This document shows positions 7,783-15,779 of a DNA stretch of 64,000 nt, one piece after another (position 1 is the first letter of the stretch; the number at the start of each line of letters is the position of its first letter). The notes beneath the pieces were generated by a model that had not been told where the DNA came from, did no database searches, and saw nothing but the letters and a program-made list of their open reading frames with translations. Source of the stretch: Pseudarthrobacter phenanthrenivorans (GTDB taxonomy: Bacteria > Actinomycetota > Actinomycetes > Actinomycetales > Micrococcaceae). A program made the position numbers and the translations under genes. The stretch is taken from positions 62,001 through 126,000 of the forward strand of contig NZ_JWTB01000005.1 in assembly GCF_000813845.1 (NCBI RefSeq), given 5' to 3'.

Positions 7783-9117
7783 TTACTGGGCGCCCCCGGC
7801 AGCGACTGCTTTGGGTTCCTTGGCAGGCAGTGGCTGCGGGTTCAGGAACGCCCCGGTAATCAGCGGCGCGGTGAGGTCCACCTGCCAGGCCCGGGCGCCC
7901 AGTGCACGCAGCTCAGCAGCGATGGATTCGACGGTTACCTCAGCCGGCGGCCGCCAGGCAACGCGCCGCAGGTAATCGGGCGTCAACAGGTTCTCCAGCG
8001 GCAGTTTCAGTTCCTCCGCCTTGGCCTGGAGGAGCGGCCGGGCGGTGGCCAGCCGGGCGGCAGCTTCCGGGTCCCGGTCCGCCCAGACCCGCGGGGGTGG
8101 CGGAGCGTTGGTGGCCAGGTGCAGCGGCGGCAGCTCTTCCAGGGCCCTCGCTGCGGCAATGCAGCGCAGCCACCGCGGTGCTTCGCGCTGTGCTGCGCGC
8201 CCATGGAACCCCTTGGTCGCCAGCAGTTGCGGGACGGTGGCCGGCATGGCCTTTGCCGCGGCAACGAGGGCGGAATCCGGAATGAGCCGGCCGGGTGCCA
8301 CGTCGCGCTTTTGCGCCAGCGAATCGCGCTCCAGCCACAGTTCGCGGACGGCGGCCAGCTGCCGCCGGTCCCTGATCTGGTGCAGGCCCGAGGTCTTACG
8401 CCAGGGGTCCACCCGTGGAGGTGCAATGCCGGCTTCGAGGATGGCGGCAAACTCCTGCTCGGCGTACTCCAGTTTTCCGTCCGCCTGCAGCAGTTCGATG
8501 AGTTCTTCGCGCAGTTCGGTGAGGACTTCGACGTCCAGGGCGGCATAACGCAGCCAGGGCTCCGGGAGCGGGCGGGTGGACCAGTCGGCGGCGGAGTGCT
8601 CCTTGGCCAGCCCGAAGCCGAGCAGCTGCTCGATCACCGCGGCCAGGCCCACGCGCGGGAGTCCGGCCAGGCGGGCGGCGAGTTCGGTGTCGAAGAGCTT
8701 GTCCGGCCACATGCCGAGCTCGGACAGGCAGGGCAGGTCCTGGGTGGCCGCGTGCAGGATCCATTCCACGCCGCGCAGTGCGTCGTTGATGATGTCCAGG
8801 TTTTCGAACGGCTCAGGGTCGATCAGCCAGGTCCCGGCGCCCTCGCGGCGGATCTGGACCAGGAAGGCGCGCTGGCCGTAGCGGAACCCCGAGGCCCGTT
8901 CGGCGTCCACGCCGGCGGGGCCGGTGCCGGCGGCGATGGCAGCGGCACAGCGTTCCAGGCCGGATTGGGTTTCAATGACCAGCGGAACGCCGTCCCGGGG
9001 AGAGTCAAGGTCGATGATTTCGGGGATGGGGCTGTCAAAGCCCTCCACCGTGATGTGGGGCGCGGTATCAGCAGCCGGGACGCCGGCTGTGGTGTTTTCC
9101 GGAATGTTTGGGGTCAT
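7783..9117 (-). CDS. rnd: RNase D-like 3'-5' exonuclease with HRDC-type C-terminus
   Basis: This 444-residue DEDD-type ribonuclease probably trims tRNA or other stable RNA 3' ends. The first metal-binding motif is GVDAERASG (D-x-E), followed by FLVQIRR and later by HAATQDLPCL and LRYAALDVEVL, which carry the remaining acidic and tyrosine residues. A helical HRDC-like region occupies about residues 240-320. The TAA stop is at 7785-7783. The DUF3000 gene lies 12 bp upstream on the same strand, an arrangement common in actinobacteria. A TAAACT box 9 bp before the ATG could be its own promoter. Confidence 0.88.
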   Translation of the reverse strand: MTPNIPENTTAGVPAADTAPHITVEGFDSPIPEIIDLDSPRDGVPLVIETQSGLERCAAAIAAGTGPAGVDAERASGFRYGQRAFLVQIRREGAGTWLIDPEPFENLDIINDALRGVEWILHAATQDLPCLSELGMWPDKLFDTELAARLAGLPRVGLAAVIEQLLGFGLAKEHSAADWSTRPLPEPWLRYAALDVEVLTELREELIELLQADGKLEYAEQEFAAILEAGIAPPRVDPWRKTSGLHQIRDRRQLAAVRELWLERDSLAQKRDVAPGRLIPDSALVAAAKAMPATVPQLLATKGFHGRAAQREAPRWLRCIAAARALEELPPLHLATNAPPPPRVWADRDPEAAARLATARPLLQAKAEELKLPLENLLTPDYLRRVAWRPPAEVTVESIAAELRALGARAWQVDLTAPLITGAFLNPQPLPAKEPKAVAAGGAQ

Positions 9118-9129
9118 GATGCCCCCAGT

Positions 9130-9822
9130 TTACCGGGCTGCCCCATGACCGTTCTGCTGGCTGCGCCGGCGGGGCGGGAGGGCGGTGACGCCGTCCGGCA
9201 GGGGCGGCAGCCCGGCGAAGGTGCATACCATGTCCGACCACGCCTCGAGGTGGGCCTGGACGTCGGCAGACGCGGGTGTCCAGGAGGCCCGCAGTTCGAT
9301 GTCGATGGACCCCGGCCGCCCGGCCAGGGTGCCGAAGCTTTCGGACAGGACCCGTGTGGCCGTACCCCCGGCTGCCCGGTAGGCCGCCTTGTGGTTTTCC
9401 AGTGCCTCCACCAGCCAGGTCCACGCCACGGTGCCGAGCAGCTGGTCGTTGCCCATTTCGGGTTCAAGCTCGGCGCGGATATAGGTGACGATCCGGAACT
9501 CGCCGTCCCACACCGCTGAGCCGTCCGGGTCATGCAGCAGGATGAAGCGTCCGGTGGCGAGTTCCGTCTCGTCCTCGTCGGCCGGCCCCGAAGCGGCTGT
9601 GCCGGATGCGGCGGCGAAGGCCATGGCCGCGGGACCGTGCACGGGCGTGGATGGCACGCCGGCGCCGGGCGCCAGGACTTCGGCGCCCAGCGCGACGGCG
9701 AAGGGCGCCAGCCGGGCGGGGGCGGGGATCTCCGCCAGGCGCAGCTCCTTGCGGCACTGGGCTTTCCTGAGGGTTCCCAAGGCGTGGAGAAAATCCGGGG
9801 GAACCTGGTCAAGTGCGTTCAC
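9130..9822 (-). CDS. DUF3000 family protein
   Basis: This 230-residue protein of unknown function belongs to the actinobacterial DUF3000 family. It is soluble, with no signal peptide or membrane helix. The N-terminus (ALGTLRKAQCRKELRL) and the acidic WDGEFRIVTYIRAEL and ASWTPASADVQ segments match my memory of the family. It is usually found, as here, directly upstream of the RNase D-like gene, which suggests a shared RNA-related role (inference). The start is GTG 9822, with TAATCT placed 6 bp upstream as expected for a leaderless transcript. A 232-residue open frame overlapping it in another frame is a shadow. Confidence 0.8.
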   Translation of the reverse strand: MNALDQVPPDFLHALGTLRKAQCRKELRLAEIPAPARLAPFAVALGAEVLAPGAGVPSTPVHGPAAMAFAAASGTAASGPADEDETELATGRFILLHDPDGSAVWDGEFRIVTYIRAELEPEMGNDQLLGTVAWTWLVEALENHKAAYRAAGGTATRVLSESFGTLAGRPGSIDIELRASWTPASADVQAHLEAWSDMVCTFAGLPPLPDGVTALPPRRRSQQNGHGAAR

Positions 9823-9828
9823 CTTGGC

Positions 9829-9834
9829 AGATTA
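9829..9834 (-). promoter_or_regulatory. -10 element for DUF3000, leaderless layout
   Basis: TAATCT ends 6 nt before the GTG start codon at 9822, and the intervening bases form no strong Shine-Dalgarno. Transcription would then begin at or next to the start codon. Confidence 0.45.
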
Positions 9835-9880
9835 CGGGGCAGGAGGGGGTGGAGTGGGAAGGCTCGCCGTCAGCAGCCGG

Positions 9881-10990
9881 TCACCCGGCCCGGCCGTCCT
9901 GGTAGTCCCGCAATTCATGCCTGATTGCGGCGGCAAAGGCATCAACATCCTCCTCAGTGGTGTCGAAGGAGCACATCCACCGGACTTCCCCTGCCGCCTC
10001 GTCCCAGTCGTAGAACCGGAAGGAGCCGCGCAGCCTGTCCGCCGCGCCGGGGGGAAGGACGGCGAAGACTCCGTTTGATTCCGTTTTCTGGGTGGGCCGG
10101 ACGCCGGGGATGGTGTCGACGGCGGCACGCAGGCGGGCGGCCATGGCATTGGCGTGGGCGGCCGAGCGCAGCCACAGGTCGCCTTCCAGCAGGGCGATGA
10201 ACTGGGCGGACAGGAACCGCATCTTGGAGGCCAGCTGCATGTCCATCTTGCGCAGGTAGACCAGGCCGTGGGCCGCCTCGGGGTTCAGGGCCACCACCAC
10301 TTCGCCGAACAGCAGCCCGTTCTTGGTGCCGCCGAAGGACAGGATGTCCACGCCGGCGTCCCTGGTGAACGCCCGCAGGGGCACGCCCAGGTGCGCTGCG
10401 GCGTTGGCCAGCCGGGCACCATCCATGTGCAGCTTCATCCCCTTGGCGTGCACGTGGTCGGCAATGGCGCGCACTTCCTCCGGCGTATAGCAGGTGCCCA
10501 GTTCCGTGGTCTGGGTAATGGAGACTGCCAGCGGCTGGGCGCGGTGCTCGTCGCCCCAGCCCCAGGCTTCCCTGTCGATCAGTCCGGGCGTCAGCTTGCC
10601 GTCGGGGGTGGGCACGTGCAGGAGCTTAAGCCCGCCGACGCGCTCCGGTGCGCCGTTCTCGTCCATGTTGATATGCGCGGTGGACGCGCATACCACCGCG
10701 CCCCACCGGGGGAGCAGGGACTGCAGCGACAGGACGTTGGCACCGGTGCCGTTGAACACCGGGAAGCATTCAATGCCGGGGCCGAAGTGGTCGACCATCA
10801 GCTCCTGCAGGCGCGCGGTGTAGTCGTCCTCGCCGTATGAGACCTGGTGCCCTTCATTGGCGGCGGCCAGTGCTGCCAGGACTTCGGGGTGGACGCCGGA
10901 GTAGTTGTCGGAGGCGAAGCCGCGGACATTGGGATCGTGCAGCCGCAGTCCGGCACCGGTTTCTGCTGTTGTCGTCATGGGATTGGTCAC
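9881..10990 (-). CDS. ltaE: Low-specificity L-threonine aldolase
   Basis: This 369-residue PLP fold-type I enzyme cleaves L-threonine or L-allo-threonine to glycine and acetaldehyde. The PLP lysine lies in FGGTKNGLLFGE. The upstream HMDGARLANAAAHLG motif carries the cofactor-binding Asp and Arg. The full family length is present. The start is GTG 10990, followed closely by ATG codons; TAGACT sits 6 bp upstream. The gene is near an SDR and a DUF6421 gene on the same strand, a neighbourhood I recall from other actinobacteria. Confidence 0.9.
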   Translation of the reverse strand: MTNPMTTTAETGAGLRLHDPNVRGFASDNYSGVHPEVLAALAAANEGHQVSYGEDDYTARLQELMVDHFGPGIECFPVFNGTGANVLSLQSLLPRWGAVVCASTAHINMDENGAPERVGGLKLLHVPTPDGKLTPGLIDREAWGWGDEHRAQPLAVSITQTTELGTCYTPEEVRAIADHVHAKGMKLHMDGARLANAAAHLGVPLRAFTRDAGVDILSFGGTKNGLLFGEVVVALNPEAAHGLVYLRKMDMQLASKMRFLSAQFIALLEGDLWLRSAAHANAMAARLRAAVDTIPGVRPTQKTESNGVFAVLPPGAADRLRGSFRFYDWDEAAGEVRWMCSFDTTEEDVDAFAAAIRHELRDYQDGRAG

Positions 10991-10996
10991 GCTTTC

Positions 10997-11002
10997 AGTC
11001 TA
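10997..11002 (-). promoter_or_regulatory. -10 element for ltaE, leaderless layout
   Basis: TAGACT lies 6 nt before the GTG start codon of ltaE, the spacing expected when transcription starts at the first codon. Confidence 0.5.
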
Positions 11003-11021
11003 GGTTCAGTCACGGCCGCGG

Positions 11022-11762
11022 TCAGTCTGCCAGCCGGAGCCGGGCGCCATTGAGTTCGGCGGCCGGCGCGTCGAAGAGGCGTACGACGGCGGCGGCCAGG
11101 TCGGCGACGTCCGTCGCCCCGGGGAACTTCCGCTCCGGGTGGGCGCGGCGCAGTGCATCGTCCACCAGGGCCTTGACCACGAGGATCGTGGCCGCGGGCT
11201 GGCCGCCGCCCGCCTCCGGAATCCGGCGGAAGCCGTCAGCCAGGGCCATGGTCCACGCTTCCGCGGCGGCCTTGGCCGCCACGTAGCTGGCCACCGCGGC
11301 GGCCGGCTTCTCCACCGCGGTGGAGGAGACGATGGCGAACCTGCCGGAGCGGGAAGCGGCGACGTCGTCGAAGAAGACGCGTGAGGCGTTGCGGAGCGTG
11401 GTGACGGCGCCGCGTTCCAGGAAGTCCCAGTCGTCGTCGGACTGGTCGGTGATGCCCTTGGCGCCGCGCCAGCCGCCCACCAGGTGGATCACGCCGTCCA
11501 CCCTGCCCAAAGTCCCGCCGACGTCGTCGCGCAGCCTCCGGACGTCCGCCAGCACCGCGAGGTCGCACGTGAAGGGCGTGACGCCGTCGCCCGCCTGCCG
11601 GGCTGCCGCAGCAATCCGCGTCCGGTCCGAGCCCACCGTGGCCACCCGGTGTCCTGCCAGGGCAAGGGCGCGCGCCACGGCGACACCGGATGCCCCGCTG
11701 CCGCCGGCCAGCAGGACGTTAAGTGGTCCGGCGGCTCCCGGTTCCCGGGCAGCCGTGCTCAC
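11022..11762 (-). CDS. Short-chain dehydrogenase/reductase (SDR)
   Basis: This 246-residue NAD(P)-binding SDR has the nucleotide motif LLAGGSGASG near the N-terminus, a CDLA acidic stretch, and the catalytic pair in SYVAAKAAAE (Y-x-x-x-K) with a preceding SST. The substrate is unknown. The start is GTG 11762, giving a GTGA overlap with the stop of the DUF6421 gene, so the two are co-translated. Longer in-frame openings lie wholly inside the upstream gene. Confidence 0.85.
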   Translation of the reverse strand: MSTAAREPGAAGPLNVLLAGGSGASGVAVARALALAGHRVATVGSDRTRIAAAARQAGDGVTPFTCDLAVLADVRRLRDDVGGTLGRVDGVIHLVGGWRGAKGITDQSDDDWDFLERGAVTTLRNASRVFFDDVAASRSGRFAIVSSTAVEKPAAAVASYVAAKAAAEAWTMALADGFRRIPEAGGGQPAATILVVKALVDDALRRAHPERKFPGATDVADLAAAVVRLFDAPAAELNGARLRLAD

Positions 11763-13126
11763 AGCGCGGAGCGGCCGGTGATGCCGGCGGTGGACTCGAT
11801 GACCGGGCGCATCTTCTTCTCCAGTGCTTCGTAGAACATGGACAGCGGGAACTCGTCGTCCAGGACCTGGTCCGTCAGGCTCCGCGGCGTTCCAGCCAGC
11901 GGCAGCGCATCGGGTCCCTTTGCCCAAACGGACGCCGGGTTGGGGGTGACCGTTGCCGACACCAGCTGGTAGGCCGCGAGCCAGTGCGCGGTCTTCGGCC
12001 GGTCAATGGAGCGCCAGTACAGGTCGTCGATGCTGGCTCCCAGGGCGATGACGGCATCCGCCACCTCGTCCCAGTCGATGGTAAGCCTGGTGTCCGTCCA
12101 GTGCAGGACGTGCTGCTGGTGCAGCCAGGCGAACAGGAGCTGGCCGCCCAGGCCGTCGTAGTTGCGGACGCGGCTGCCGGTGATGGCGAAGCGGAAGATG
12201 CGGTCGAAGATGATGGCGTACTGCACGAGTTTTGCGTGCCGCCGGGCCTCGGGATCGGCGTCTTCGTCCCTTTCGATCCGGACCGATTCGCGGAACGCGG
12301 TGAGGTCGCAGCGCAGTTCCTCCAGCGAGTACAGGAAGTATGGCATGCGCTGCTTGATCATGAAGGGGTCGAACGGCAGGTCGCCGCGCATGTGTGTCCG
12401 GTCATGGATCAGGTCCCACATGACAAACGTTGCTTCGGTGAGGTCCTGGTCGGCGAGCAGTTCCGCAGCACCTTCGGGCAGTTCCAGCGAGGTGATGTCC
12501 GCGGCGGCTTTCAGAACCCGCCGGAAGCGCGCAGCTTCCCGGTCGGCAAAGATGGCGCCCCAGGTGAAGGTGGGGGTCGTGCTGACGGCTACGGTCTCCG
12601 GGAAGAGGACGGCGGAGTTGGTGTCGTAGCCGGGCGTGAAGTCAACGAACCGGATGGGCACGAACATCTTGTTCGAGTAGGCGCCAGCCTCCAGGCCGGC
12701 GATGAACTCCGGCCAGATGACCTCGATCAGCACCGCCTCCACCAACCGGTTGCTGCTGCCGTTCTGGGTGTACATGGGGAAGACCACCAGATGCTGCAGG
12801 CCGTCATGGCGCTGCTCCTGCGGCTGGAAGGCCAGCAGCGAGGACAGGAAGTCCGGGACCTTGAAGCCGCCGGCCGCCCAAGCCTCGAAATCGGCACAGG
12901 CGGCATCGAGGTAGGCGGCATCGTGCGGAAACGCAGGGGCCAGGGCGCGGATGGCGTTCACGATGGTTGCTGCGTACCGGTTGGCTTCCGCATGGTCGGC
13001 GGCGTGGGGCACGGAGCCGTCCTGGACCTGGAGGGCCTGCAGGGCGGTTGCCGCGCCCTTGAGCCGGAGCCAGTCCTGGCTTTCGGCGGAAATACCGGTA
13101 ACGGCGGTGGTCAGGGTCTCTGTCAT
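11759..13126 (-). CDS. DUF6421 family protein
   Basis: This 455-residue soluble protein has no known function and probably belongs to the DUF6421 family of actinobacteria. It has no signal peptide or membrane helix. Striking conserved-looking stretches are VVFPMYTQNGSSNRLVEAV, MWDLIHDRTHMRGDLPFDPF and a charged ERDEDADPEAR region. The His/Asp-rich HDRTHMRGD patch could bind metal, but this is not established. The ATG at 13126 has an AAAGG Shine-Dalgarno preceded by a 10-bp hairpin. It is translationally coupled to the SDR gene downstream. Confidence 0.7.
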   Translation of the reverse strand: MTETLTTAVTGISAESQDWLRLKGAATALQALQVQDGSVPHAADHAEANRYAATIVNAIRALAPAFPHDAAYLDAACADFEAWAAGGFKVPDFLSSLLAFQPQEQRHDGLQHLVVFPMYTQNGSSNRLVEAVLIEVIWPEFIAGLEAGAYSNKMFVPIRFVDFTPGYDTNSAVLFPETVAVSTTPTFTWGAIFADREAARFRRVLKAAADITSLELPEGAAELLADQDLTEATFVMWDLIHDRTHMRGDLPFDPFMIKQRMPYFLYSLEELRCDLTAFRESVRIERDEDADPEARRHAKLVQYAIIFDRIFRFAITGSRVRNYDGLGGQLLFAWLHQQHVLHWTDTRLTIDWDEVADAVIALGASIDDLYWRSIDRPKTAHWLAAYQLVSATVTPNPASVWAKGPDALPLAGTPRSLTDQVLDDEFPLSMFYEALEKKMRPVIESTAGITGRSAL

Positions 13127-13140
13127 CGTCGGCTGCCTTT

Positions 13141-13180
13141 CTGGTTGCTTGCTTCTCTGGCGAGCGTAACAAGCAACCAG
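13141..13180 (-). promoter_or_regulatory. Perfect 10-bp inverted repeat in the DUF6421 leader
   Basis: CTGGTTGCTT at 13141-13150 and AAGCAACCAG at 13171-13180 are perfect complements with a 20-nt loop. On the minus strand the hairpin ends directly before the Shine-Dalgarno of DUF6421. It could act as an operator or as an RNA element. Confidence 0.5.
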
Positions 13181-13306
13181 CAGCACTTATGCCAAAAAGG
13201 GTCTATCGTAAGTAAGCCTTAGCCTCCATGGCGTAGCCGCAGGTCCGAGGCTGGTCCGTTACTGGGGGTCCACCCCCGTGAATCCGCGGCACTGGAAGCC
13301 GTGGCC

Positions 13307-13840
13307 TCAGGACCCGGCCTTTCCTGCGGCATCGTCCTTGGCAACCAGACGCAGGGAGACCGAGTTGATGCAGTAACGCTGGTCGGTGGGCGTCCCGTAG
13401 CCCTCGCCCTCGAACACATGGCCCAGGTGGGAGTCGCAGGTGCCGCAGCGCACTTCGATCCTGTCCATCCCCAGCGTCCGGTCGTGGATGTAGCGCACCT
13501 TGCCTTCGGCGAGCGGCGCCCAGAATGACGGCCAGCCGCAGTGCGAATCAAACTTCTCGTTGCTGGTGAAGAGTTCAGCGCCGCACGCCCGGCACTGGTA
13601 CACGCCCTCGGTGTGGGTGTCCCAGTATTCACCGGTGTAGGGCCGTTCGGTTCCCGCCTGGCGCAGGACGCGGTATTCCTCCGGGGTCAGTTCCTCCCGC
13701 CACTGGGCGTCGCTCTTCTGGACGGTGCCTGCCGCGCCGGCGCTGCCTGCCGCCGTCGTATCCTCCCGGCTGTCCCGGGATGTTCCGCCCGCAACGCCTG
13801 GCCCCTTGTTGCCGAAAATGCTGTTTCCAAAGATGCTCAT
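13307..13840 (-). CDS. msrB: Peptide-methionine (R)-S-oxide reductase
   Basis: This 177-residue cytosolic repair enzyme reduces methionine-R-sulfoxide in proteins. The core starts at about residue 40 (KSDAQWREELTPEEY). It has both zinc Cys pairs (CRAC and CGTC), the substrate motif HCGWPSFW, and the catalytic Cys in RYCINSVSL. A Gly/Ala-rich N-terminal extension of about 38 residues precedes the domain; it is not a signal peptide. An internal start is possible. The unknown gene at 13855-14346 lies 14 bp upstream, and the two may be co-transcribed. Confidence 0.93.
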   Translation of the reverse strand: MSIFGNSIFGNKGPGVAGGTSRDSREDTTAAGSAGAAGTVQKSDAQWREELTPEEYRVLRQAGTERPYTGEYWDTHTEGVYQCRACGAELFTSNEKFDSHCGWPSFWAPLAEGKVRYIHDRTLGMDRIEVRCGTCDSHLGHVFEGEGYGTPTDQRYCINSVSLRLVAKDDAAGKAGS

Positions 13841-13854
13841 AGCCTTCCCAACGC

Positions 13855-14346
13855 TCAGGAGTCGCCGATAAATCCCGAGCCCGCGTACAGGTGGAGCACC
13901 GGGACGCCGAGCTGGTCCTGGGCCTTGTTGGCCCAGTCGGTATGGAAAGTGTCAGCCACAGCATGCGGCCTGGTGATCACTACCGCCTGTGCGGCGCCGG
14001 TTTCCCGGACCGCGGCAACCAAGCCATCCACGGCTTTGCCCTCCACTACCTGGCCAGTGACTCCGGCGCCCAGCCCGGCAAGGGCAGCGAGCGACGCCGC
14101 AAGGGTTTCATCAGCGTGCGCGCGTTCGGCGGCGGCGTCCGGGTTGCGGTCGGCCAGGTCCCGGAACGCCTTCGCCACGTCCAGCATGGAAAGGTTCTCC
14201 AGGAAGTCCACCAGCAGGTGCCGCTCGGTGTTGGCCGGCACCAGGACCAGCAGGCGGCTGTCCGATCCATCCACCAGCCGTTCAATGTTCACGCGGTCGT
14301 CCGCGCCCAGGGGTTCTTCGGTCAGGATGACGATGGGATCACTCAT
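13855..14346 (-). CDS. Conserved hypothetical protein, Usp-like
   Basis: This 163-residue soluble protein was not recognised with certainty. It begins MSDPIVILTEEPLG and contains LLVLVPANTERHLLVDFLENL and AQAVVITRPHAVADTF. The alternating hydrophobic strands and the LGVPVLHLY C-terminus are reminiscent of a universal-stress or Rossmann-like fold, but no G-x2-G-x9-G ATP loop is seen. TAGGCT lies 6 bp before the ATG, a leaderless layout. Co-transcription with msrB would fit a stress role (inference). Confidence 0.6.
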   Translation of the reverse strand: MSDPIVILTEEPLGADDRVNIERLVDGSDSRLLVLVPANTERHLLVDFLENLSMLDVAKAFRDLADRNPDAAAERAHADETLAASLAALAGLGAGVTGQVVEGKAVDGLVAAVRETGAAQAVVITRPHAVADTFHTDWANKAQDQLGVPVLHLYAGSGFIGDS

Positions 14347-14352
14347 GGCCTT

Positions 14353-14358
14353 AGCCTA
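14353..14358 (-). promoter_or_regulatory. -10 element, leaderless layout
   Basis: TAGGCT ends 6 nt before the ATG at 14346, so the mRNA of the Usp-like gene and msrB may start at the initiation codon. Confidence 0.5.
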
Positions 14359-14476
14359 GCGCCGCCCCGGCACGCCTGCACCGTGGGTTCGCAACAGCCG
14401 CGGGAACGACTGCAGCGGCATGCCGGGCCGGTCCGAAAATGCCGGTATCTGCGGCGGCGCCGGTAAGAATAGACCC

Positions 14477-15778
14477 ATGGCACCTTTCCGGCGAGCGCGC
14501 CCTGCAATGACTGCACACCCGACTGATTCCGGGGGAGTGTCGCCGGGGGCGAAGTGGGCTCTTGCCGGGGCCATCGCGGGAGGATCGGTGGCAAGCCTGC
14601 TGGGAGCCGGCTCCTCGGCGCTCGCCGTCTATTTCGCCCGCCGCGTGATCACGCCGGCACGGCAGCGTGCTGCCGACAAGGAAGTGCTCGCCGTGATCCG
14701 GGACGGACATCAGCAGCAGGTGATCCTGGCTGCCAATGACGACACCACTGTGGACGGGGTCTACGGGTTCTTTTTCGACGGCGGCAAGGGCCACGCGCGC
14801 ATCGGCCGCATCGTTTCCTATTCCCCCGCGGAGCGGACCGTCCTGCGGGAGGTGGAGGCCGTCTACAGCGGCGATCTCTCCACGGCCCGCTGGGGCTGGT
14901 GGAGCGGGGCCACCTATCCCGACCCGGCCGCCGTCGGAATTCCCGCGGAGGACGTGCTGATTCCGGTGGAGCGCGGCGAAGCGCCCGCGTGGCTGGTGCG
15001 CGCAAAAGGGACCGCCCGCACCTGGGCCATCATGGTGCATGGCCGCGGGGCCACGCGGCAGGAAGCGCTCCGGGCGGTAGGCCCGGCCCTGGAACTTGGC
15101 CTGACCAGCCTGCTTGTGTCCTACCGCAACGATGGACTGGCGCCGTCGGCCGACGACGGACGGTACGGACTGGGCTCAACGGAGTGGCAGGACATCGAAG
15201 CCGCCATCGAATACGCGCTGGCCAACGGTGCCGAGGAGATTGTGCTGTTTGGCTGGTCGATGGGTGGAGCGATCTGCCTGCAGACGGCCGACCTGTCCCG
15301 GCACCGGCACCTGGTCCGGGCCATGGTGCTGGACGCACCCGTGATCGACTGGGTCACCGTGCTGGCCCACCATGCACAGCTCAACCGGATCCCCTCGCTG
15401 GTGGGCCGGTACGGGCAGCTGATGCTGGGCCACCCCCTGGGGCGCAGGCTCACCGGCCTGTCGGCGCCGGTGGACCTGAAGGTCATGGACTGGGTGTCGC
15501 GCGCTGTCGAACTGCGGACGCCCACACTGATCATCCACAGCGTCGACGACGAGTACGTGCCGTACGGACCCTCCGCCCTGCTCGCGGAACGGAACCCGGA
15601 AATGGTGACCTTCGAAAAGTTCAACCACGCCCGGCACACCAAGGAGTGGAATGTCGATCCGGAGCGCTGGGAACGGGTGGTGAAGGCCTGGCTGCGGCAG
15701 CAACTCGCTCCGCGCCTCAATCCCGGTTCGACTGCGGGGCCAGGGCTGGCCACCCGGCAGTCCTCCGCGGGGGAATGA
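14477..15778 (+). CDS. Alpha/beta hydrolase with N-terminal membrane segment
   Basis: This protein of about 433 residues has an N-terminal hydrophobic segment (GAKWALAGAIAGGSVASLL) that probably anchors it in the membrane. An alpha/beta-hydrolase domain follows. The nucleophile elbow is GWSMGGA, the acid is in HSVDDEYVPY and the catalytic His is in FNHARHTKEW. The substrate is unknown. ATG 14477 is preferred because a TAAGAAT stretch lies just upstream; ATG 14420 and 14507 are alternatives. One base separates its stop from the GTG of the aldehyde dehydrogenase, so the genes form an operon. Confidence 0.83.
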   Translation: MAPFRRARPAMTAHPTDSGGVSPGAKWALAGAIAGGSVASLLGAGSSALAVYFARRVITPARQRAADKEVLAVIRDGHQQQVILAANDDTTVDGVYGFFFDGGKGHARIGRIVSYSPAERTVLREVEAVYSGDLSTARWGWWSGATYPDPAAVGIPAEDVLIPVERGEAPAWLVRAKGTARTWAIMVHGRGATRQEALRAVGPALELGLTSLLVSYRNDGLAPSADDGRYGLGSTEWQDIEAAIEYALANGAEEIVLFGWSMGGAICLQTADLSRHRHLVRAMVLDAPVIDWVTVLAHHAQLNRIPSLVGRYGQLMLGHPLGRRLTGLSAPVDLKVMDWVSRAVELRTPTLIIHSVDDEYVPYGPSALLAERNPEMVTFEKFNHARHTKEWNVDPERWERVVKAWLRQQLAPRLNPGSTAGPGLATRQSSAGE

Positions 15779-15779
15779 C

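Noticed and set aside
9114..9812. A 232-codon minus-strand frame overlapping DUF3000 in another frame
   Set aside because: The translation is Pro/Ser/Arg-rich nonsense, whereas the DUF3000 frame has a family match and a promoter.
13197..13215. IdeR/DtxR-like iron box upstream of DUF6421 (GGCTAAGGCTTACTTAC on the minus strand)
   Set aside because: It matches only about two thirds of the consensus and no iron gene is nearby, so it is too weak to call.
11723..13222. A 499-codon plus-strand frame opposite the DUF6421 gene
   Set aside because: It is antisense to a gene with proper start signals and coupling. The translation is compositionally abnormal.
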